Of a stretch of DNA of 64,000 nt, positions 37,843 to 46,000 are shown piece after piece. How positions within the stretch are numbered: position 1 is the stretch's first letter; each line of letters begins with the position of its first letter. Below the pieces are notes generated by a model. It had not been told where the DNA came from and ran no database searches. It was given only the letters and a program-made list of their open reading frames with translations. Source of the stretch: Mycobacterium sp. ITM-2016-00316 (GTDB taxonomy: Bacteria; Actinomycetota; Actinomycetes; Mycobacteriales; Mycobacteriaceae); assembly GCF_002968335.2 (NCBI RefSeq), contig NZ_CP134398.1, forward strand, positions 2,108,001 through 2,172,000, in the 5' to 3' direction. The position numbers and the translations under genes are program-made.

Positions 37843-38580
37843 GTGTATCGAGTGTTTGAGGCGCTTGACGAACTCAGCGCAATCGTCGAAGAAGCCCGTG
37901 GCGTGCCGATGACGGCCGGGTGCATGGTGCCGCGCGGCGATGTCCTGGAGCTGCTCGACGACATCAAGGACGCCATTCCCGGTGAGCTCGACGATGCCCA
38001 GGATGTGCTGGACGCCCGGGACTCGATGCTCAACGAGGCGAAGGACCACTCCCAGTCCATGGTGGCCACCGCGTCGGCCGAGGCCGATTCGATGGTCAAC
38101 CACGCCCGCGGTGAGGCCGACCGGCTGCTGGCGGACGCCAAGTCACAGGCCGACCGGATGGTCGCCGAGGCGCGCGCGCACAGCGAGCGGATGGTCGGCG
38201 AGGCCCGCGAAGAGGCGAGCCGCATCGCCTCGACGGCGAAGCGCGAGTACGAGGCCGCGACCGGGCGCGCCAAGGCCGAGGCCGATCGTCTGATCGAGAA
38301 CGGCAACATCTCCTACGAGAAGGCCGTCCAGGAGGGCATCAAGGAGCAGCAGCGCCTGGTTTCGCAGACCGAGATCGTGCAGACCGCCACCAGTGAGGCC
38401 ACCCGACTGGTCGACACCGCGCACGCCGAGGCCGACCGGCTGCGCGGCGAATGCGATATCTACGTCGACAGCAAGCTCGCCGAGTTCGAGGATTACCTCA
38501 ACGGCACCCTGCGCTCGGTGAGCCGTGGCCGTCATCAGCTGCGCACCGCCGCCGGGACACACGACTACGCCACCCGGTAG
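37843..38580 (+). CDS. sepIVA: septum-associated DivIVA-domain protein SepIVA
   Basis: A 245-residue protein with an N-terminal DivIVA-like segment (MYRVFEALDELSAIVEEARGVPM...) and a long Ala/Glu-rich coiled coil (about 55-225) in which 'EADRL'-type units recur, for example 'GEADRLLADAKSQADRM'. Mycobacterial SepIVA (Rv2927c) is essential for division and for placing intracellular membrane and wall synthesis. The GTG start has a GGAGGG site upstream. The end (ATR-stop) lies inside an 11-bp tandem repeat, so its C-terminus could vary between strains. Confidence 0.92.
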   Translation: MYRVFEALDELSAIVEEARGVPMTAGCMVPRGDVLELLDDIKDAIPGELDDAQDVLDARDSMLNEAKDHSQSMVATASAEADSMVNHARGEADRLLADAKSQADRMVAEARAHSERMVGEAREEASRIASTAKREYEAATGRAKAEADRLIENGNISYEKAVQEGIKEQQRLVSQTEIVQTATSEATRLVDTAHAEADRLRGECDIYVDSKLAEFEDYLNGTLRSVSRGRHQLRTAAGTHDYATR

Positions 38581-38624
38581 CCACCCGGTAGCCACCCGGT
38601 AGCCACCCGGTAACCACCCGGTAG
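38571..38624. repeat. 11-bp tandem repeat, five copies, spanning the sepIVA stop
   Basis: The unit CACCCGGTAGC starts at 38571, 38582, 38593, 38604 (last GC changed to AC) and 38615 (last base differs). The first copy encodes the final residues and TAG stop of sepIVA. An 11-bp period means that copy-number change would not alter the coding end unless it affects the first unit. Confidence 0.9.
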
Positions 38625-38627
38625 GCC

Positions 38628-39872
38628 TCAAAGCTGGCCGTGCCGCGGCGGTGTGGTGCCCGACAGGGTGTAGCGGCCGATGTGCTGCAACTTCCAGCGG
38701 GTCGGGTCGTGCAACGTGTGGGTGCGGGCGTCGCGCCAGTACCTCGACAGGTTCGCCGCACCGGATGCGCTGCGGGTGCCGCCCAGTTCGAACAGTGCGC
38801 TCGACGCCTCCAACGACGCCCGGGTGGCGGCCACCTTGGCCACTGCCACGGACACCGAAGCCGCAGCGGCACTGCCGGAGTCGAGGTCGGCGGCCGCCGC
38901 ATCCACGGCGCGGCCTGCCTCGGTCAGCAACGCCTGCGCGCCACGCACGGTGACGGTGACTTCGCCGGCAAGGTGCACGACCGTCGGATCATCGGCGGCG
39001 GTTTCCACCCCGGCCTCGAAATGCGGGCGGGCCGTGGCGGACTGACGGACCCCTTCGGCCAGTGCCGCGGTGGCGATCCCGACGTCGAGCGCGGTGTGGA
39101 ACAACTGCGCCCGCGCCCCGTACACGCTGGGCGCGCTGAAGATGGGGGTGAACGCCACCACCTGCTCGGCAGGCACCCGCACGCCATCGAGGGTGACGGT
39201 GCCCGAGGCGGTGGTGCGCTGTCCCATCCCGTCCCAGTCGTCGACGACCCGCAGTCCCCGGGTGCCGGCGGGCACGAAGGCCAGTGCCTTCGGCGTGGAC
39301 GATGTCGGGCTATCCCCGGGATGCTCCGGCAGCGAGGCCCGCACGATCACCCAGTCGGCGAACAGCGCACCGGTGGAATAGAACTTGCGGCCGTCGAGCA
39401 CATAGTGCTCGCCATCAGGTATCAGGGTTGTGGCGTCCACATCGATGCGGCCCGAGCGTTCGGATTGCGCGTTGGCGAAAAGCGCGCCCTCCAAGACCTT
39501 CTCGTAGAAGAACGCCCGCTGCGCGTCGGTGCCCTGCAGTCGCACCGCCTCCAGGAACGTGTAGTGCGAATGCGGAATCTGGGCGACCGATGGGTCGCCG
39601 TGTGCGAGCAACCGGAACACCTCGGCGATCACCGCCGCGGGTGCCGCGATCCCGCCGTGCTCGACGGGGACCGACAGCGAGAGCAGACCGGACTCCTTGA
39701 GCGCTTGCACCTGATCGTGTGGCAGCACCCGGCCGGCATCGCGAGCACCGGCCTCGGCGGCGAAGGACGCCGACAACTCGGTCGCGATGGCCAGCGCCTG
39801 TGTGGCGTCGGCGATCCTGGTGGCCTCACCCGAGGCGCCGGTCGTCACGGAGTGGGGATGCGGAGGAGTCAC
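38628..39872 (-). CDS. SfnB/DszC-like flavin-dependent acyl-CoA-dehydrogenase-fold monooxygenase
   Basis: A 414-residue enzyme of the acyl-CoA dehydrogenase fold, in the SfnB-DszC branch that uses reduced FMN and oxygen on sulfur compounds. It has 'IPHSHYTFLEAVRLQG' and 'FANAQSERSG' (flavin/substrate region) and 'ELGGTRSASGAANLSRYWRDA' at the C-terminus. SfnB members go with use of dimethyl sulfone and sulfonates. It is the last gene of a five-gene minus-strand block with Tmm, Tdm-like, cupin and SsuD-like genes. The gap to tmm is 63 bp. No flavin reductase is present here. Substrate assignment is inference. Confidence 0.82.
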   Translation of the reverse strand: MTPPHPHSVTTGASGEATRIADATQALAIATELSASFAAEAGARDAGRVLPHDQVQALKESGLLSLSVPVEHGGIAAPAAVIAEVFRLLAHGDPSVAQIPHSHYTFLEAVRLQGTDAQRAFFYEKVLEGALFANAQSERSGRIDVDATTLIPDGEHYVLDGRKFYSTGALFADWVIVRASLPEHPGDSPTSSTPKALAFVPAGTRGLRVVDDWDGMGQRTTASGTVTLDGVRVPAEQVVAFTPIFSAPSVYGARAQLFHTALDVGIATAALAEGVRQSATARPHFEAGVETAADDPTVVHLAGEVTVTVRGAQALLTEAGRAVDAAAADLDSGSAAAASVSVAVAKVAATRASLEASSALFELGGTRSASGAANLSRYWRDARTHTLHDPTRWKLQHIGRYTLSGTTPPRHGQL

Positions 39873-39935
39873 TACGGGAGCGTGCCCGAGCGCGGTGGAA
39901 CCGTCAGCCGTTGGGCTCAGCGAGATTCTGAGTGC

Positions 39936-41273
39936 TCAGCGCTGCAGGAATCGGGCGAGGCTGTCGTCGAGCTCCTCCCACCAGGTGGAACTGGGTACGG
40001 GGCCGACCGTGCCGGTGCACGGCGAGGCGAACGATTTGTCGCGGTATCCGGTGATGCTCTCGTCCTTGTCGTGTTCCCAGGTGACGAAATGCTGTCGCAC
40101 CATGTCCAGATCGAAGGACTGGTAATCGGTGAGCGCCATCAAATCCCGCACGTAGGCGGTCTGGAAGTCGATCTGCTCCATGACGGTGTCGACCGCGGCG
40201 TACCTGGTCAGCCAGGCGTCGACATCGACGGCCATCGCATCGGCCGGGGGCAGCGGCAGCCGGCCCAGCACCACATCGCGGGCCACGAAGGCCTGTGCGT
40301 CGAACATGTTGAAGGTGTAGTACTGGTCCTGCATGCCCAGGTACAGCAGCTTCGGATTGGCCGTCCACACCACGCCCTTGTACAGCCCGGCGGGGTACAG
40401 GTTGTTCGCGGTCGTCAGCCGCAGGTCGGGATCGATGAACGGGAAGTGGTGCTGGTATCCCGTACACAGGATGATCGCGTCCACGTCGCGGCTGGTGCCG
40501 TCGGCGAAATGCGCGGTGCGACCGTCCAGGTGTTGCAGCGCAGGGACTTCGGTGATGCCGTCGGGCCAGCCGAATCCCATCGGGGCGTTGCGGTAGGCGA
40601 TGGTGATGGACCCGGCGCCGTACTTGAGGGATTGCAGTGCGATGTCCTCGGCCGAATAGCTGCTGCCCAGGATCAGCAGGTTTTTGCCGGCGAACTCGAC
40701 CGCGTCCCGGAAGTCGTGCGAATGCAGAATGCGGCCCGGGAAGGATTCGAAGCCCGGGTACTCCGGTACATACGGGGTGGAGAAGTGCCCTGTCGCCACG
40801 ATGACGTGGTCGAACGTCTCGGTGCGCAGCAGGCCGGGACCGGACTCCCAGGATTCGACGGTGACGGTGAAGGTGTCTCCGTCGAAGGTGATATCACGGA
40901 CGGCGGTGTCGAACTGGATGAACTGGCGCACATTGCTCTTCTTGGCCCGCCCGACGATGTAGTCGTAGAGCACCTCGCGCGGCGGGAATGACGGGATCGG
41001 ACCGCCGAAGTGCTCGTCGAAGCTGTAGTCGGCGAACTCCAGGCACTCCTTGGGTCCGTTGGACCACAGGTAGCGGTACATGCTGCCGTGCACCGGATCT
41101 CCGTGCGAGTCCAGACCGGTGCGCCAGGTGTAGTTCCACAGCCCACCCCAGTCGCTCTGCTTCTCGAAGCACACCACCTCGCCGACGTCGACGCCGTCCT
41201 GTCGCGCCTGCTCGAACGCGTGCAGCTGGGCCAGTCCGCAGGGGCCGGCGCCGATCACGGCGATTCTGGTCAT
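39936..41273 (-). CDS. tmm: trimethylamine monooxygenase (flavin-containing)
   Basis: A 445-residue class B flavoprotein. 'VIGAGPCGLAQLHAFEQA' binds FAD, 'LLILGSSYSAEDIALQ' binds NADPH, and the FMO motif FxGxxxHxxxF is 'FPGRILHSHDF'. The run 'SDWGGLWNYTWRTGLD' and 'MYRYLWSNGPKECLEFADY' is specific to the bacterial Tmm group, which turns trimethylamine into its N-oxide and can also oxidise dimethyl sulfide to DMSO. The ATG at 41273 has GAGGAG upstream. It follows the Tdm-like gene by 19 bp, giving two consecutive steps in one operon. Confidence 0.88.
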   Translation of the reverse strand: MTRIAVIGAGPCGLAQLHAFEQARQDGVDVGEVVCFEKQSDWGGLWNYTWRTGLDSHGDPVHGSMYRYLWSNGPKECLEFADYSFDEHFGGPIPSFPPREVLYDYIVGRAKKSNVRQFIQFDTAVRDITFDGDTFTVTVESWESGPGLLRTETFDHVIVATGHFSTPYVPEYPGFESFPGRILHSHDFRDAVEFAGKNLLILGSSYSAEDIALQSLKYGAGSITIAYRNAPMGFGWPDGITEVPALQHLDGRTAHFADGTSRDVDAIILCTGYQHHFPFIDPDLRLTTANNLYPAGLYKGVVWTANPKLLYLGMQDQYYTFNMFDAQAFVARDVVLGRLPLPPADAMAVDVDAWLTRYAAVDTVMEQIDFQTAYVRDLMALTDYQSFDLDMVRQHFVTWEHDKDESITGYRDKSFASPCTGTVGPVPSSTWWEELDDSLARFLQR

Positions 41274-41292
41274 CGGGTTCTCCTCAAGGACG

Positions 41293-43581
41293 TCATGAGC
41301 GGGGTCGGGTCTTGTCGGGGTCGTAGAAGGGGAAGGTGGTGACGGTGGCCGGGATGCGCTTGCGGTGCCCGTCGAGCTTGCCGACCTCCACCCGGGTGCC
41401 GGGATCGCTGTGCTGGACGGCCATGCGGCACAACGCGATACTGGCTCCCAGGGTGGGAGAGCGGACACCGCTGGTGATCACGCCGACCTGGGCGCGACCG
41501 ATGCGCACGCAGTCCCCGTGTGCGGCGGTTTCGTTGCCATCCAGACGCAGCCCCACCAGTGTGCGTTGCGGGTGGGCCTTGCGTTCGAGAAGTGCTGCCC
41601 GGCCCACGAAATCGTCGGTCTTGGACTTGAGTGGGACGGCGAATCCGATACCTGCCTCGAACGGGTCGATCTGATCGTCGAATTCGTGGCCGGCCGCGAT
41701 CAGACCCGACTCGACACGCAGGATCTCCAGGGCCTCCAGGCCCAAGGGCGCCAGACCGTGCGGTTCACCGGCCAGCCACACCGCGTCCCAGAGGGTTTCG
41801 GCGTCGCCGGGGTGCACCCACAGCTCGTAGCCGAGTTCGCCGGAGTATCCGGTGCGGGACACCAGCAGCGGGATCCCGTCGGGTCCGCCGAGCCGCCCGA
41901 TCAGGAACCGGAACCACCCCAGATCCCGCAGGGCCGGCTGGGTCGGCGGAGTCCAGATCAGTCCGGCGAGCAGCTCACGGCTGGCCGGCCCCTGCACGGC
42001 GATATTGTGCATCTGATCGGTGGAGTCCTTGATCCACACCCGGTGCAGTCCCAGCTTCTCGGCTTGGGTGCGTAGCCACATCCCGTCATGGGGGTCACCG
42101 CCGATGAAGCGGAAGTTGGTGTCGTTCAGGCGTAACACCGTGCAGTCATCGATGACGCCGCCGGACTCGGTGCACATCGCCGAGTACACCACCTGCCCGC
42201 GGGACAGCCGTCGGATATCGCGGGTCAGCGTGGCCTGTAGCAGGGCTTCGGCATCGGGGCCGAGGACCTCGAACTTGCGCAGCGCCGACAGGTCCATCAC
42301 CGCGGCGCGTTCCCGGCACGCCCAGTACTCCTGTTGCGGTCCGTGGCCGTCGAAGCTGTTGGGCAGCCAATAGCCCTGATACTCGGTGAAATTGGAGGTC
42401 AGTGCGCCGGTCCGGGAGGCGAACGCGGTGGGCTTGGTCAGCACGGGCTCGGAGTCCGGGGTCAACCGGTGTCCCACCGCCACAGAGAACCTCCTGGTGG
42501 AGTCGTAGACGCGGATGTGGATGTCGGTGGGCGTCCAACCGTTCGCGGGGTCGATATCGTCCGGGCAGGCCGATGACGCGCACACCAGGTCGGTACAGGC
42601 CCGCAGCATCACGTAGTCGCCCGGGCGCGACCACGGCTCATCGGAGGTCAGCTGGTGCGCCGCGTCGAAAGCGGTGTTGTAGAACAGGTTCAGCGCCGGC
42701 CACCCGGCGCGGGCGGCCACCCCGAACCGGGCCAGCGTCGCGTTGAAGTTGTCGGTGCAGTTGACATGGCCGGGGTAGCCGAAATCGGCGTAGTACTTGG
42801 CGGTGCAGGCCAGCGCGAAGGTGTCGTGCCTGCCCACGGTGTCCCGCACCACCTCGACGAGAGGTTGTGCCCGGCCGTCGAAAAACTTGCCGAACAACCC
42901 GGGCTGCGGATACGCGCCGCCACCGATGCTGCGGGTGGTGGTGGCATCCAGCCCGTACTCGTGTCCGCCGTCGAGGCCGCGGGCATCGAAGGCCAGAAAG
43001 TCCGAACACTGCCTGCCCTGGACGTCGATGATCTGGACGAACTGCCCGGCCCGGATCTCATAGGACGACGCGGTCGAGGCGTCGATGCGCATGTCCCACA
43101 ACGGTTCTGCCAGCGGCGCGGGCAGCTCGCGCTCGTGCACCCGCAGCGGGCTGGCCCGGTGCACCTCGATGATCACCTCCGAGGGTGGATTCGGTTCGGC
43201 GAGCGCCAGGTTCATCGGGACCGCGGGTGCGGCGATGAGCACGACGGCGTCCGCGGCGACGGCGAAACCGAGTCGGGCGCCGGCTTCGGAGTCTCCGCCG
43301 AACAGCCGGGTGGCCCGGGCCTGGTCCTGGTCGACGTGGCGTGAGAGCAGTCCCAGGATCCGACCGGCCGCGTAGCCGTTCTCGTCGGGGCCGGCCACCA
43401 GGCTGCGCAAGACTGTGGCCGGCGAGTCCGGCGCCGATCCGCTGACCGCACGCGGATCGGCGGCGAGCACCGTCAGTTCCACGGCCTGGCGCCCGTACCG
43501 GTCGATCACCTCGAAGCGGTCACCGCCGGTGACCGACAGCGCAGTGACCGAGCCGGGTGCCACCCGGAAGCGTTCGATCAT
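41293..43581 (-). CDS. tdm: DUF1989-GcvT fusion, probable trimethylamine N-oxide demethylase
   Basis: A 762-residue fusion. Residues about 1-370 are DUF1989/urea-carboxylase-associated sequence with metal-binding cysteines in 'DVQGRQCSDFLAFDA', 'PGHVNCTDNFNATL' and 'ACTDLVCASSACPDDID'. Residues about 390-755 form a GcvT-like tetrahydrofolate domain ('GYSGELGYELWVHPGD', 'LEALEILRVESGLIAAGHEFDD'). This is the architecture of Tdm, which splits TMAO into dimethylamine and formaldehyde and passes the latter to tetrahydrofolate. The adjoining Tmm supports this; a related demethylase for another methylated amine is possible. Start ATG 43581 lies 18 bp after the cupin gene. Confidence 0.78.
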   Translation of the reverse strand: MIERFRVAPGSVTALSVTGGDRFEVIDRYGRQAVELTVLAADPRAVSGSAPDSPATVLRSLVAGPDENGYAAGRILGLLSRHVDQDQARATRLFGGDSEAGARLGFAVAADAVVLIAAPAVPMNLALAEPNPPSEVIIEVHRASPLRVHERELPAPLAEPLWDMRIDASTASSYEIRAGQFVQIIDVQGRQCSDFLAFDARGLDGGHEYGLDATTTRSIGGGAYPQPGLFGKFFDGRAQPLVEVVRDTVGRHDTFALACTAKYYADFGYPGHVNCTDNFNATLARFGVAARAGWPALNLFYNTAFDAAHQLTSDEPWSRPGDYVMLRACTDLVCASSACPDDIDPANGWTPTDIHIRVYDSTRRFSVAVGHRLTPDSEPVLTKPTAFASRTGALTSNFTEYQGYWLPNSFDGHGPQQEYWACRERAAVMDLSALRKFEVLGPDAEALLQATLTRDIRRLSRGQVVYSAMCTESGGVIDDCTVLRLNDTNFRFIGGDPHDGMWLRTQAEKLGLHRVWIKDSTDQMHNIAVQGPASRELLAGLIWTPPTQPALRDLGWFRFLIGRLGGPDGIPLLVSRTGYSGELGYELWVHPGDAETLWDAVWLAGEPHGLAPLGLEALEILRVESGLIAAGHEFDDQIDPFEAGIGFAVPLKSKTDDFVGRAALLERKAHPQRTLVGLRLDGNETAAHGDCVRIGRAQVGVITSGVRSPTLGASIALCRMAVQHSDPGTRVEVGKLDGHRKRIPATVTTFPFYDPDKTRPRS

Positions 43582-43599
43582 GAGAGTCCGGCAGCGAGA

Positions 43600-43974
43600 T
43601 CAGGGCGCGAACGACCGGTAGCCGACGTAGAACGCCAGGGCATGGTCCGGGGTGGAGAACAAGATCCGCGAGCCCTTCGGGAAGAAGATGGCGTCCTTGG
43701 CCCGTGCGATCTGCACCTGTCCGGTGTCCGGGTTCTCCAGCCGGAACTCACCTTCGAGGACGACCTTCATCTCGTCGTAGGCGTAGTAATAGTCCAGCGG
43801 CGCATCGGTATTGCGCAGCTCGAAGTACCCCGAGCACATCGGCACCCCGTCGGGGTTGGCGTAGACGTCGTCGATGAACCCCTCGGTTCCCGGGTACTGC
43901 TCCAGGGGCATCTGCGGAAGTGATTCCCAGAAACCCGAGGTGACTTGGAAGATGGGCGCGGCCGTACTCGTCAC
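43600..43974 (-). CDS. cupin protein, EutQ-like
   Basis: A 124-residue single-domain cupin. 'YYAYDEMKVVLEGEFRLENP' and 'DAIFFPKGSRILFSTPDHAL' are the two cupin motifs, with the EutQ-type spacing. The GTG at 43974 is chosen because GGAGGT lies directly upstream; the ATG at 44028 would add 18 residues, but that DNA carries a palindrome that looks regulatory. It opens the cupin-tdm-tmm run. A structural or metal-handling role beside Tdm is inferred; no enzyme activity can be assigned. Confidence 0.75.
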   Translation of the reverse strand: MTSTAAPIFQVTSGFWESLPQMPLEQYPGTEGFIDDVYANPDGVPMCSGYFELRNTDAPLDYYYAYDEMKVVLEGEFRLENPDTGQVQIARAKDAIFFPKGSRILFSTPDHALAFYVGYRSFAP

Positions 43975-43993
43975 AGAACCTCCATCGTGATCT

Positions 43994-44020
43994 CTCACAT
44001 GAAACAGCGTCTGTTGTGAG
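43994..44020. promoter_or_regulatory. interrupted palindrome upstream of cupin-tdm-tmm
   Basis: An outer pair CTCAC (43994-43998) / GTGAG (44016-44020) flanks an inner pair AACAG (44003-44007) / CTGTT (44011-44015) around CGT. It lies 20-46 bp before the chosen cupin start, in the 94-bp gap after the SsuD-like gene. This fits an operator for a GntR- or TetR-type regulator that is not encoded in the window. Confidence 0.45.
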
Positions 44021-44068
44021 GAAACCATGCGTGGATTTCGGCGAGATTACGCCGACGTGCCTGTGTCG

Positions 44069-45244
44069 TTAGCGCGCCGACCCGACGAACGGGATCGAGA
44101 CGCTGGGGGCCATCGGATAATCCGCCCCGGATCCAAGATTGAACAGGCCGCGTTCCCGCAGGATCGGCACCACGCCCTCGCCGAACCAGTACAGCTCCTC
44201 CAGGTGGGGATACCCGGAGAAGATGAACTCGTCGATGCCGATCTCGGCGTACTCGGCGATCCGGTCGGCCACCTCGGCGTGACTGCCGACCAGGGCGGTC
44301 CCCGCCCCACCGCGCACCAGCCCGACGCCCGACCACAGGTTCGGCGCGATCTCCAAACTGCGTGCGTCGCTCCAGGTTCCGTTGGTCCGGTTGGCCTGGT
44401 GCAACGCCAGCATCCGCTTCTGGCCCTCGGACTGGCTGCGCGCCAGCCCGGCCTGGGCGGCCTGCACGGTCTCCTCGTCGAGCGCGCCGATCAGCTTGTC
44501 GGCCTGCGCCCACGCCTCGTCGGCCGTGTCGCGGGAGATGGTGTGCAGCCGAATGCCGAAGCGCAGCGTGCGACCCGCGGCCTCGGCTTCCTTGCGGATC
44601 CAGGCGATCTTCTCGGCCACGGCGGCCGGCGGCTCACCCCAGGTGAGGTAGACATCGGCATGGTGGGCCGCGACCGGGCCGGCGGCCTTCGAGCTGCCAC
44701 CGAAGTACAGCGGCGGGACCGGACTGGGCGGCACCGCCAGCGCGGCCTCCTCGACCTGGATGTACTCGCCGTCCAGGCTGACGGTCTCGCCGGCCCATAG
44801 CCGGCGCACCACGTCGAGGAATTCGTCGGCGCGGGCGTACCGGGCGTCCTTGTCCAGATGGTCGCCGAACGAGCGCTGCTCGTGTGCCTCCCCGCCGACG
44901 ACGACGTTGAGCAGGATGCGTCCCGGAGCGTGGCGGGCGAACGTGGCGGCCATCTGCGCCGACAGCGTGGGGCTCACCAGCCCGGGGCGGAACGCCACCA
45001 GGAAGGCCAGTGAGGTCGTCTCCCGGGCCAGCAGCGCCGCGGTCACGAAGGCGTCCTCACACCAGGCGCCGGTCGGGATGAGCGCACCCGTGAAGCCGAA
45101 CCGTTCGGCGCCCCGCACGATCGACGCCAGGTAGTCGATGGACGCCTCGCGGTCACCCCCGGCGGCGCCGGCCGGCGTGCCGTGCCCACCACCGACAATC
45201 AGCCGGCTGTCGCCGTAGGTGGGCAGAAACCAGTGCAACTTCAC
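44069..45244 (-). CDS. ssuD: SsuD-like FMNH2-dependent alkanesulfonate monooxygenase
   Basis: A 391-residue luciferase-like monooxygenase. 'KLHWFLPTYGDSRLI' opens as in SsuD, 'GALIPTGAWCEDAFVTAALLA' holds the conserved active-site Cys, 'LYFGGSSKAAGPVAAHHADVYLTWGEP' and 'RFGIRLHTISRDT' are the SsuD signature, and 'GLVRGGAGTALVGSH' binds phosphate. It would split sulfite from alkanesulfonates using reduced flavin supplied by a reductase not seen here. The GTG at 45244 is chosen by alignment to the family start; the frame extends to 45346. It is the first gene of the five-gene block. Confidence 0.88.
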   Translation of the reverse strand: MKLHWFLPTYGDSRLIVGGGHGTPAGAAGGDREASIDYLASIVRGAERFGFTGALIPTGAWCEDAFVTAALLARETTSLAFLVAFRPGLVSPTLSAQMAATFARHAPGRILLNVVVGGEAHEQRSFGDHLDKDARYARADEFLDVVRRLWAGETVSLDGEYIQVEEAALAVPPSPVPPLYFGGSSKAAGPVAAHHADVYLTWGEPPAAVAEKIAWIRKEAEAAGRTLRFGIRLHTISRDTADEAWAQADKLIGALDEETVQAAQAGLARSQSEGQKRMLALHQANRTNGTWSDARSLEIAPNLWSGVGLVRGGAGTALVGSHAEVADRIAEYAEIGIDEFIFSGYPHLEELYWFGEGVVPILRERGLFNLGSGADYPMAPSVSIPFVGSAR

Positions 45245-45432
45245 GGTCAGATCCGTCCTTACGCAGCAAGTACTCTTCGTGCCCACGAGTATCGACCTCC
45301 CCACCGACCGGCAAGGCCCGATCCGGCGTGCGTTCCGCGGCGACACCGACCCTCACCGGCCACAGCGCCGCCACCGACTAAAAATCTCGGTGATCGGGTG
45401 TCGGGTGCGACGGCACGTCAACAGCGCCGAAG

Positions 45433-45438
45433 TAGGAT
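45433..45438 (+). promoter_or_regulatory. -10 element for the leaderless DUF177 gene
   Basis: TAGGAT with 7 nt to the ATG at 45446. The 200-bp divergent gap before it also holds the SsuD-like promoter; I saw no other element in it. Confidence 0.6.
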
Positions 45439-45445
45439 TGGCCCC

Positions 45446-46000
45446 ATGGCTGGCAAAAATCCCCTCGCGATCGACATCTCGCGGCTGGGTCTGCGGCCGG
45501 GCTCGATGATCGAGGTACACGAGACGGTGCCCTCGCCGTCGCGTATCGGGATGGACCTGATCCGTATCGAGCAGGGTGCCCCGCTGGATCTGGACCTGCG
45601 CATCGAATCGGTTTCCGAGGGCGCGCTGGTCACCGGCACCGTCTCCGGGCCCACCACCGGCGAATGTGTGCGCTGTCTGGAACCGGTCAGCGGTGAGGTG
45701 TCCGTCGACATCACCGAACTGTTCGCCTACCCGGGCAGCACCACCGAAGCGACCACCGAGGAAGACGAGGTCGGCCACGTCGTCGATGACCGCGTCCACA
45801 TCGAGCAGTCTCTGGTGGACGCCGTCGGCCTGGCGCTGCCGTTCTCGCCGATGTGCCGGGAGGACTGCGCCGGGCTGTGCCCGGACTGCGGTGTCGCGCT
45901 CGCCGACGCCGAGCCGGGGCACGCGCACGACAAGATCGACCCCCGCTGGGCGAAGCTGGCCGCGTTGAAAGACCAAGCCGGAGATGCCAGTGACGGCTGA
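45446..46000 (+). CDS. YceD-like DUF177 protein
   Basis: A 184-residue protein. 'GECVRCLEPVSGEV' and 'CREDCAGLCPDCGVAL' give two cysteine clusters expected to bind zinc. Members of this family sit upstream of rpmF or rnc and are linked to 23S rRNA accumulation. The ATG is leaderless by geometry, and the frame open further upstream (to 45182) is not conserved. It overlaps rnc by 17 bp, making a DUF177-rnc-mutM operon as in M. tuberculosis (Rv2926c-Rv2924c). Confidence 0.9.
   Translation: MAGKNPLAIDISRLGLRPGSMIEVHETVPSPSRIGMDLIRIEQGAPLDLDLRIESVSEGALVTGTVSGPTTGECVRCLEPVSGEVSVDITELFAYPGSTTEATTEEDEVGHVVDDRVHIEQSLVDAVGLALPFSPMCREDCAGLCPDCGVALADAEPGHAHDKIDPRWAKLAALKDQAGDASDG

Noticed and set aside
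38571..38624. Tandem repeat as a CRISPR array
   Set aside because: Units are contiguous 11-mers without spacers.
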